From the NCBI GenBank assembly GCA_905198475.1, contig CAJKCQ010000037.1:1-20744 (forward strand): 20,744 bases of DNA, written 5' to 3'. This DNA comes from an uncultured Sutterella sp. Its GTDB lineage: Bacteria; Pseudomonadota; Gammaproteobacteria; Burkholderiales; Burkholderiaceae_F. This document shows positions 14,660 through 20,744 of this stretch, piece by piece. Every line of letters starts with the position of its first letter. Positions within the stretch are counted from its first letter, which is position 1. The notes under the pieces are model-generated. The model ran no database searches. It had not been told where the DNA came from and worked only from the letters and a program-made list of their open reading frames with translations. The translations under genes and the position numbers were made by a program.

Positions 14660-17437
14660 ATGGACCAGATCATCATCCGCGGCGCACGCACGCACAACCT
14701 GAAGAACGTCTCGCTTGAACTTCCGCGCGGGCGCTACATCGTCTTCACCGGTCCTTCGGGCTCGGGCAAGAGTTCGCTCGCCTTCGACACGCTCTACGCC
14801 GAGGGCGAGCGGCGCTACGTCGAGAGCCTTTCGCCCGGGGCGCGGCAGTTCCTGGAGCGCCTTCCCCGGCCCGACGTGGACGAGGTATCCGGGGTGCCGC
14901 CCGCGGTCGCCATCGACCAGAAGAGCGCCGGCGGCGGCGCGCGCTCGACGGTGGGCACGCTCACCGAATGCGCGGACTACCTGCGCGTGCTCTACGCCCG
15001 CGCGGGGACGCCGTGCTGCCCGACGCACGGCACGCCGCTTGCGGCCGAACCCGTCGCCGCGATGACCGACCGGCTGCTGCTCGAAGCCGCCGACCGGCGC
15101 CTGCTGCTCCTCGCGCCGGTCTTCCGCGGCCGCATCTTCAAGGTCGGCGAGGCGGCGGCCTTCGCCGGAAAAATGCTCGGGCGCGGCTACCGGCGTCTTC
15201 TCGCCGACGGCGTCGTTGAAACGCTCGAGGCGGCGCCCGAAGCGGCGTGGCTCGCCGACGGCGCTCCGCACGACCTCGCCGTCGTCGTGGACCGCCTGCG
15301 CGTGCGGCCCGACTCGCGCGAGCGCATCGCCGAGAGCCTTGAGAACGCCGTGGAGCTCGCCGACGGGCGCGCCGCGGCGGCGGACATGGATTCGGACTGG
15401 CGCGCGGCCTTCACCTCGAAGTTCGCCTGTCCCTACTGCGACTGGTCCGCGGGTCCGATGGAGCCACGCGACTTCTCGCCCTCGAGCCCCCGGGGCGCGT
15501 GCCCGGCCTGCCGGGGCGCGGGCGTGCGCGAGGCCTTCGATCCGGAGCGCCTCGTCGTGAAGCCCGAGGCGTCGCTCGAAGCCGGGGCGCTCCAGAGCGT
15601 GCGCCCGGGGGCGGCGGGCTTTGAGGCGCTCCTCAAGGAGGCGCGCACGCTCGGAATCGACCCCGACGCCCCCTGGGAGACCGCCGCCCCTGAAGGGCGC
15701 CGCAGGCTCCTCGAAGCCCTCGCCGGACGCATGGAGGCCGCGTGGCGGAAGGCCGGAGCGGACGAACAGGCCGCCGCCGCCCCCTTCCGCGCGCAGCTTC
15801 CCTGTCCCGCCTGCGGCGGCTCGGGGTTGGGCGTTCCCGCGCACACCGTGCGCCTTGGGGCCGCGGGCCCCACCTTCGCCGAGCTCGCCGACGTCCCCGT
15901 CGAGGAGCTCCCCGGCCGCCTCGCGTCCGCGCACCTTTCCGGGCCCGGGAAGGAGGTCGCGCGGCGGCTTTTCGAAGGGCTCCTGCCGAAGCTCGCCTGC
16001 CTCAATGAACTCGGCCTCGGCTACCTCACCCTCGGGCGGCGCACGGATACGCTCTCCGGGGGCGAGCGGCAGCGCGTGCGGCTCGCCGGTCAGATTGGCT
16101 CGGGGCTGGCGGGCGTGCTCTACGTTCTCGACGAGCCCTCGATCGGGCTTCATCCGCGCGACGGCGCGAAGCTCATCGAGACGATCAAGCGTCTGCGCGA
16201 CCAGGGCAACACCGTTGTCGTGGTCGAGCACGACGAGGCGGCGATCCGCGCGGCCGACTGGGTAGTGGACATGGGACCGGGGGCGGGCGAGACAGGCGGC
16301 CGGGTGGTCGCCCAGGGCACGCCCGCCGACATCGAAGGGAATCCGGCGTCGCTCACCGGCGCCTATCTGGCGCACCGGCGCCGGGTGGCCGCGCCCCCGC
16401 CCGCCTTCGATCCCGCCGCGGCCCGGTGGCTCAGGCTCCGCGGCGCCTGCGGGCGCACGCTGAAGGACGTGGACTTCGCGGTGCCCGTCGGGGCGCTCAC
16501 GGTGGTGACGGGCGTTTCGGGGTCGGGGAAGTCCACGCTGGTGGTCGACACGCTTCTTCCCGCGCTCGCGCGCCGGCTCAACCGCGCCGAGGCGCGGGCG
16601 CTCCCCCACCGGGCGCTCGAGGGGCTCGAGCACTTCGAGCGCGTCGTTGCCGTGGACCAGAGTCCCATCGGGCGCACGCCGCGCTCGAACGCGGCGACCT
16701 ACACGGGGCTCTTCACGCTCATCCGCGAGGTGTTCGCGCAGACGCTGACGGCGCGTGAGCGCGGTTACGACGCGGCGCGCTTCAGCTTCAACGCCCGGGG
16801 CGGGCGGTGCGAGGCGTGCGGCGGCGACGGCGTGGTGCGCCTTGAGATGCAGTTCCTCCCCGACGTCTTCGTCACCTGCGAGGTCTGCGGCGGGCGGCGC
16901 TACAACCGCGAGACGCTCGAATGCCGCTGGAAGGGGCTTTCGATCGCGGACGTCCTCGACCTCTCCGCCGAGGCCGCGCGCGAAGTCTTCGCCGCGCAGC
17001 CGATGATTCTGAGGCGCCTCGACGCCCTCTGTGACGTCGGCCTCGGGTATCTGCGGCTCGGCCAGAGCGCCGCGACCTTCTCCGGGGGCGAGGCGCAGCG
17101 CGTGAAGCTCGCCGCCGAGCTCGCCAAGCGCGGCGATGGGCGCACGATCTACATCCTCGACGAGCCGACGACGGGGCTCCATTTCGACGACGAGGCGAAG
17201 CTCCTCGCGGCCCTGAGGCGCCTCACCGCCCTCGGCAACACCGTGCTCGTGATTGAGCACGATCCGGGGGTGGCCGCGGCAGCCGACTGGGTGGTGGACA
17301 TGGGACCAGGCGGGGGCGACGCGGGTGGACGGATCGTCGCCGAGGGCGCGCCCGCCGCAGTCGCGCGCGCGCCGCAGAGCGTCACGGGGCCCTTCATCGC
17401 CCGGGAGCTCGAGCACTTCGGCGGGAGTCGGTCATGA
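14660..17437 (+). CDS. uvrA: Excinuclease ABC subunit A (diverged UvrA)
   Basis: At 925 residues it is close to the usual 940. UvrA is the damage-recognition ATPase of nucleotide excision repair; it dimerises and loads UvrB. It has two ABC modules: Walker A GPSGSGKSS (31-39), first signature LSGGE (465-469) with LYVLDEPSIGLH, second Walker A GVSGSGKST (618-626) and second signature FSGGEAQR with YILDEPTTGLH. Zinc-binding cysteines occur at 257/260/281/284 and 717/720/740/743, the latter in the canonical CEACGGDG...CEVCGG finger. Several usually rigid motifs differ: SPGARQFL for SAYARQFL, SGGERQR in the first signature, and GSGLGVPAHTVRL where RL-x3-EAR is expected. The ssb-MFS-uvrA position argues for the housekeeping copy. 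Its stop overlaps the start of the next gene (ATGA). Confidence 0.96.
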   Translation: MDQIIIRGARTHNLKNVSLELPRGRYIVFTGPSGSGKSSLAFDTLYAEGERRYVESLSPGARQFLERLPRPDVDEVSGVPPAVAIDQKSAGGGARSTVGTLTECADYLRVLYARAGTPCCPTHGTPLAAEPVAAMTDRLLLEAADRRLLLLAPVFRGRIFKVGEAAAFAGKMLGRGYRRLLADGVVETLEAAPEAAWLADGAPHDLAVVVDRLRVRPDSRERIAESLENAVELADGRAAAADMDSDWRAAFTSKFACPYCDWSAGPMEPRDFSPSSPRGACPACRGAGVREAFDPERLVVKPEASLEAGALQSVRPGAAGFEALLKEARTLGIDPDAPWETAAPEGRRRLLEALAGRMEAAWRKAGADEQAAAAPFRAQLPCPACGGSGLGVPAHTVRLGAAGPTFAELADVPVEELPGRLASAHLSGPGKEVARRLFEGLLPKLACLNELGLGYLTLGRRTDTLSGGERQRVRLAGQIGSGLAGVLYVLDEPSIGLHPRDGAKLIETIKRLRDQGNTVVVVEHDEAAIRAADWVVDMGPGAGETGGRVVAQGTPADIEGNPASLTGAYLAHRRRVAAPPPAFDPAAARWLRLRGACGRTLKDVDFAVPVGALTVVTGVSGSGKSTLVVDTLLPALARRLNRAEARALPHRALEGLEHFERVVAVDQSPIGRTPRSNAATYTGLFTLIREVFAQTLTARERGYDAARFSFNARGGRCEACGGDGVVRLEMQFLPDVFVTCEVCGGRRYNRETLECRWKGLSIADVLDLSAEAAREVFAAQPMILRRLDALCDVGLGYLRLGQSAATFSGGEAQRVKLAAELAKRGDGRTIYILDEPTTGLHFDDEAKLLAALRRLTALGNTVLVIEHDPGVAAAADWVVDMGPGGGDAGGRIVAEGAPAAVARAPQSVTGPFIARELEHFGGSRS

Positions 17438-18393
17438 CGGACGTGCTGATTCTGGGCGGCGGAGGCCGCCTCGGACGGGTGCTCGCCGCGATGCTGCGCG
17501 AGGCGGGGGCCGGCCGGGTGGAGGCTCCGGGGAAAGGCGAGGTGGATGCCGCCGATCCGGCCGCGCTTGCCGCCGCCGGCGCGCGTTTTGAAGCGGGACG
17601 CCCCGACTGGGTGGTCTGCGCCGCCGCCTGGTCGGACGTCGCAGGGGCCGAGCGGAACCTCAGGGCGGCGCGCCGCGGGAACGTGGAAGCTCCGGCCTGC
17701 GCCGCACGGGCGGCCGCACGCTGGGGGGCGGCGTTCCTGCACTACTCGACCGACTACGTCTTCTCGGGCGGCGGCCGGCGCGTGCTCCATTCCGGCGACC
17801 GCGCCGAGCCCCAGGGCGCCTACGGACGCACAAAGCGCGAGGGCGAGCGCGCCGTGATGCGCGAAGCGCGGCGGGCCGGGTCGCGCGCCCTCGTCGTGCG
17901 CGCCGGGTGGCTCTTTTCCGAGGCGACGGGGGAAGGGTTTCCCGCGCGCGTGCTCGAGCAGGCCCTCGCGGGCCGCGGGATCCGCATGCGCACCAACCAG
18001 TACGGGCGGCCGACCTCCTACGAGGCGCTCGCGCGCTGGTCGGCGGCGATGATCCTCGGGGACGGCGCGCAGAGGCTTCTTCCCGGAGCGCCGCAGGTCC
18101 TGCACTTCGCGCCCGAAGGCCCCTTCACGTCGCGCTTCGCGCTTGCGCGCCGCGTGCTCGCGCGGGCCGCGCAGACGGCGCCCGACGGCGCCCGGACGGG
18201 CCTTCTCGAAGCGCTCCGCACCATGACGGGCATACGGATTCACGCGCTGAGCCAGCCCGAAAACTGCCGGCTCGCGTGTGAACAAGTTGCCTTCAGCGCC
18301 GCAAGTGCATGTTCCTCATGGGAGAAGTCTGTGGACAATTCCGTGGACAACTTTCTGCGGCGCCGTTTTGCAATTGGGGGAAGTCAGGATTGA
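17434..18393 (+). CDS. RmlD-like NAD(P)-dependent sugar-nucleotide reductase (dTDP-4-dehydrorhamnose reductase family)
   Basis: A 319-residue extended short-chain dehydrogenase of the RmlD substrate-binding family. It has a Rossmann cofactor motif GGGGRLG (8-14), the strand STDYVFSG (105-112) and the catalytic YxxxK pair Tyr130/Lys134 (YGRTK). The C-terminal part keeps the family pattern of a late Pro-containing segment (SQPENCRLA) and a closing SWEKSVDN...FLRR helix, so the end is genuine. Classical RmlD reduces dTDP-4-dehydrorhamnose to dTDP-rhamnose for envelope polysaccharide. No rmlA, rmlB or rmlC is in the window, so the exact substrate is uncertain. It starts at the ATG overlapping the uvrA stop by 4 nt, implying translational coupling to a repair gene, an unexpected partner. 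Its stop lies 10 nt inside the convergent galE. Confidence 0.85.
   Translation: MTDVLILGGGGRLGRVLAAMLREAGAGRVEAPGKGEVDAADPAALAAAGARFEAGRPDWVVCAAAWSDVAGAERNLRAARRGNVEAPACAARAAARWGAAFLHYSTDYVFSGGGRRVLHSGDRAEPQGAYGRTKREGERAVMREARRAGSRALVVRAGWLFSEATGEGFPARVLEQALAGRGIRMRTNQYGRPTSYEALARWSAAMILGDGAQRLLPGAPQVLHFAPEGPFTSRFALARRVLARAAQTAPDGARTGLLEALRTMTGIRIHALSQPENCRLACEQVAFSAASACSSWEKSVDNSVDNFLRRRFAIGGSQD
18328..18351 (+). repeat. In-frame 12-nt tandem duplication in the rmlD-like gene
   Basis: TCTGTGGACAAT (18328-18339) is followed directly by TCCGTGGACAAC (18340-18351), identical at 10 of 12 positions. It encodes Ser-Val-Asp-Asn twice (residues 299-306). The two differences are at third codon positions, so the repeat is not brand new. 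Confidence 0.8.
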
Positions 18394-19412
18394 GTCTGAG
18401 CGGCCGCTTCGGCGGCCCGCATGGACTCGAAGCGCCAGGCGTCTCGGCACATGTCCTCGATCGTGAGCTTCGCCTCCCAGCCGAAGAGCTCGCGGGCGAG
18501 CGCCGGGTCGCACCAGTTGGCGGCGATGTCGCCCGTACGGCGCGGCGCGAACTTCACCGGAACCCTGCGGCCGGAGGCCTTCTCGAAGGCCGCGACCACC
18601 TCGAGCACGCTGTAGCCGCGCCCGCAGCCGAGGTTGACCGCCCGCCAGCCCGTGTGGCTCATCGCGTAGGGCAGCGCCGCGGCGTGGCCGCGCGCGAGGT
18701 CCATCACGTGGATGTAGTCGCGCACGCCCGTACCGTCGGGCGTGTCGTAGTCGTTGCCGTAGACGTTGAGGAACGGCAGCCGCCCGTTGGCGACCCGCGA
18801 GACGTAGGGCAGCAGGTTGTTCGGAATGCCGTTCGGGTCGTCGCCGATCAGGCCCGACGGGTGCGCCCCGATCGGATTGAAGTAGCGCAGGCACACGGCG
18901 CTCCACTCCGGATCGGCGCGGCAGAGGTCGGCGAGCATCTCCTCGATCATGATCTTCGTGCGCCCGTAGGGGTTCGTCGCTTCGCCCGTCGGGTCGGTCT
19001 CCTGCAGGGGCAGGTGCGCGGGGGTGCCGTAGACCGTCGAGGAGGAGCTGAAGATGAGGCGCTTCACGCCGCTCGCGCGCATCGCCTCGAGGAGCCGCAG
19101 CGTTCCCGTGAGGTTGTTGTCGAAGTATTCAAGGGGCTTCACGACGGATTCGCCCACGGCCTTGAGGCCGGCGAAGTGGATGACCGCGTCCACGGCCTCT
19201 TCGCGGAGCACCTTCTCAAGGAGCGCGCCGTCACGGATGTCACCCTCGATGAACTGCGGAGCCCGGCCGGTGATGCGTTCGATGCGGTTGGCGACGGACC
19301 GGTCGGCGTTCGAGAGGTTGTCGAAGAGCACCGGCTCGTGGCCGGCCTCCTGCAGAACGACGGCGGTGTGCGAGCCGATGAAGCCCATGCCGCCCGTGAG
19401 AAGTACGCGCAT
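18384..19412 (-). CDS. galE: UDP-glucose 4-epimerase
   Basis: A 342-residue enzyme, the usual GalE length, interconverting UDP-glucose and UDP-galactose in the cytoplasm with bound NAD. It shows the cofactor motif GGMGFIG (7-13), DNLSN (31-35), HFAGLKAVGES (79-89), the SSSSTVYG stretch (122-129) with the catalytic Ser/Thr, the YGRTK pair Tyr149/Lys153 and LRYFNPIGAHPSG, all characteristic of GalE. The ATG at 19410-19412 (MRVLLTGG) is used because the NAD-binding strand must start the fold and GGGA lies about 8 bases upstream. The frame remains open to 19493, but those residues look non-coding. It supplies galactose units for lipopolysaccharide or capsule. It is convergent with, and overlaps by 10 nt, the RmlD-like gene, and is divergent from the patatin gene. 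Confidence 0.97.
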   Translation of the reverse strand: MRVLLTGGMGFIGSHTAVVLQEAGHEPVLFDNLSNADRSVANRIERITGRAPQFIEGDIRDGALLEKVLREEAVDAVIHFAGLKAVGESVVKPLEYFDNNLTGTLRLLEAMRASGVKRLIFSSSSTVYGTPAHLPLQETDPTGEATNPYGRTKIMIEEMLADLCRADPEWSAVCLRYFNPIGAHPSGLIGDDPNGIPNNLLPYVSRVANGRLPFLNVYGNDYDTPDGTGVRDYIHVMDLARGHAAALPYAMSHTGWRAVNLGCGRGYSVLEVVAAFEKASGRRVPVKFAPRRTGDIAANWCDPALARELFGWEAKLTIEDMCRDAWRFESMRAAEAAAQTQS

Positions 19413-19439
19413 AAGAGATTCCCGATTGAGTATGCTCGG

Positions 19440-19474
19440 AGCGGATGCGGCTGAGCAGCCGCCCCGCGTCCGCT
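19440..19474. repeat. Nested inverted repeat in the galE-patatin divergent region
   Basis: Outer arms AGCGGA (19440-19445) and TCCGCT (19469-19474) enclose a perfect GCGGCT/AGCCGC stem (19447-19452, 19457-19462) with a GAGC loop. It sits 28 nt upstream of the galE start, within the 148-bp divergent region. It could be a leader hairpin or an operator; no T-tail supports a terminator. Confidence 0.45.
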
Positions 19475-19560
19475 GAGGATGCGTCATTTTCACCCGCCGG
19501 CCGCTCCGCCCGCAAACGTCCGCGCCCGTGCGGCTTCTTCATTATCTGGAGGCGTCGTTG

Positions 19561-20744
19561 ATGTCCTGCGTCCGACCCATGTTGCGCTTCGCGCCCGTCC
19601 TTGCGGCGCTCGCCGCCGTTGCGCTCGCCGCCCCCGCCGCGGCGAAGACGCCCGAGGAGGTGCGGGCGGCCTGCCGCGCCGAACACCGGCCCTGCGTCGG
19701 ACTCGTGCTCTCCGGGGGCGGCGCGCGCGGGTTCGCCCACGTCGGCGTCATACGCGTGCTCGAGGAGCTCGGCGTCAAGGTGGACGTCGTCGCGGGCACT
19801 TCCATGGGCTCGATGGTGGGCGGCGCCTATGCGGCGGGCTTCACGCTCGAGGAGCTCGAGCGCACGGTGCTCGAGGTGGACTGGGATCAGATGCTTTCGC
19901 CCCATCCGGAGCGCCGCCTCGTCTCCTGGCGCAAGAAGGAGGACGACTACAAAAGCCTCCCTGCGAGCGGCGTCGAGATTTCGCGCAACGGCACGCCGAT
20001 GCTGCCCACCGCCTTCGTGCCCTCCGAGGAGCTCGAACTCTTCCTCGCGCGAAAGACCGCGCCCGTCGAGATGGTCCGCGACCTCTCGATGCTCCCCGTG
20101 CCCTTCGCCGCGCCCGCGACGGACCTCGTCACGGGCAGGCGCGTCGTCATGCAGAAGGGCTGCTCGCTGCGCGAGGCGATGCGCGCTTCGATGTCCGTGC
20201 CGGGCGCCTTTTCGCCTGCGAAGTGGCGGGGCGACCTCCTGGTGGACGGCGGCCTCGTCGACAACCTTCCCGTCGAACTTGCCCACGAAATGGGCGCCGA
20301 CGTAGTGATTGCCGTCAACGTCGGCACGCCGCTCTCGGGCCGCGACAAGCTGGACAACGTCGTGGGCGTGATGGCGCAGATGGTGAACCTCCTCACGGAG
20401 CAGAACGTGCAGCGCTCGATCGCGGCGCTCCATGAGGACGATCTTCTGATCACGCCCGACCTGAAGGACTTCAGTTCCGCGGACCTGAAGAAGAGCCGCG
20501 AGATCATCGCGCTGGGTGAGGCGGCCGCGCGCAGTGCGGCCGCGCGGCTCGCGCGCCTCGCGCGGCCGCAGGGCGAATGGGCGGCCTGGAATGAAGCGAG
20601 GACGCAGGCCGGCGCGCACGATGCGCCGCACCGCACGCGCATCGCGGACGTGCGCGTCGAGCAGCGCCCGGGCGATCGGGTGCCGGCCGAACGCATTCTT
20701 GAGGGTGCTGCGGTGCGCCCGGGGAGCTGGAGATCCCGGCGGGG
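19561..20744 (+). CDS. Secreted patatin-like phospholipase, probable PlpD-type (type Vd) autotransporter, 3' end outside window
   Basis: This frame is open to the last base of the window (394 codons visible, no stop). It starts at an ATG with GGAGG eight bases upstream. Residues 1-28 form a Sec signal peptide ending APAAA. The patatin domain follows: oxyanion-hole glycines SGGGARG (51-57), nucleophile elbow GTSMG with Ser81, and the catalytic Asp229 in DGG. This Ser-Asp dyad hydrolyses phospholipid acyl chains. From residue 360 the sequence RIADVRVEQRPGDR resembles the start of a POTRA domain. In Betaproteobacteria and Pseudomonas, patatins of this type continue into a POTRA and an outer-membrane beta-barrel (about 700-770 residues in total). 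The barrel itself is not in the window, so the autotransporter call is inference. The passenger would reach the cell surface. Divergent from galE. Confidence 0.92.
   Translation, partial: MSCVRPMLRFAPVLAALAAVALAAPAAAKTPEEVRAACRAEHRPCVGLVLSGGGARGFAHVGVIRVLEELGVKVDVVAGTSMGSMVGGAYAAGFTLEELERTVLEVDWDQMLSPHPERRLVSWRKKEDDYKSLPASGVEISRNGTPMLPTAFVPSEELELFLARKTAPVEMVRDLSMLPVPFAAPATDLVTGRRVVMQKGCSLREAMRASMSVPGAFSPAKWRGDLLVDGGLVDNLPVELAHEMGADVVIAVNVGTPLSGRDKLDNVVGVMAQMVNLLTEQNVQRSIAALHEDDLLITPDLKDFSSADLKKSREIIALGEAAARSAAARLARLARPQGEWAAWNEARTQAGAHDAPHRTRIADVRVEQRPGDRVPAERILEGAAVRPGSWRSRR

Noticed and set aside
14522..17416. A 964-residue minus-strand open frame antisense to uvrA
   Set aside because: Arg/Gly/Ala/Glu-rich shadow with no recognisable motif; UvrA on the plus strand has all expected domains.
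18330..18350. TGTGGACAA and CGTGGACAA, resembling DnaA boxes (TTATCCACA) on the minus strand
   Set aside because: Each differs from the consensus, they lie inside a coding region as a tandem codon duplication, no further boxes or A/T-rich unwinding region are present, and no dnaA or dnaN is nearby.

Overview
The window is about 20.7 kb of GC-rich (roughly two-thirds G+C), densely coding bacterial chromosome. Two gene neighbourhoods, fmdB-DUF502-aspS and ssb-MFS-uvrA, are familiar from Betaproteobacteria. Together with a predicted non-discriminating AspRS and a split MacAB-type efflux operon they suggest a member of Burkholderiales, possibly Sutterellaceae. That placement is inferred from gene content and was not checked by any search.

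Layout. Positions 1-602 hold the 3' end of a phage/plasmid-type Toprim protein. It runs tail-to-tail into an EamA/DMT transporter (599-1468, minus). A minus-strand block follows: aspS (1611-3416), a DUF502 membrane protein (3599-4285), an FmdB zinc ribbon (4434-4658), an EF-G2-type translation GTPase (4798-6846) and an OmpR-family response regulator (7002-7709). Factor-independent terminators follow aspS, fmdB, the EF-G2 gene and the regulator. Divergent from the regulator is a compact plus-strand operon for a tripartite ABC efflux pump: outer-membrane lipoprotein, periplasmic adaptor, ATPase and FtsX-like permease (7938-12662). It ends at a bidirectional terminator shared with the minus-strand MFS-ssb pair (14525-12777). 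uvrA (14660-17437, plus) is divergent from that pair and overlaps an RmlD-like sugar-nucleotide reductase by 4 nt. The reductase runs 10 nt into the end of galE (19412-18384, minus). The last gene, open at the window end, is a secreted patatin whose final visible residues look like the start of a POTRA domain, which suggests a PlpD-like (type Vd) autotransporter.

How they fit together. Most genes are housekeeping: tRNA charging, a translation factor, single-strand DNA binding and nucleotide excision repair. The rest are envelope or transport functions: the efflux pump with a probable local regulator, two secondary transporters, sugar-nucleotide enzymes and a surface lipase. There are no tRNA or rRNA genes, no CRISPR array, no insertion sequence and no recognisable defence cassette. 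I looked for an undescribed system and did not find a convincing one. The most useful leads are the AspRS specificity residues, the Tyr-for-His change in the EF-G2 GTPase, the diverged UvrA overlapping a sugar-nucleotide reductase, the regulator without a kinase beside the pump, and the truncated patatin-POTRA gene. No gene-free stretch exceeds about 230 bases.
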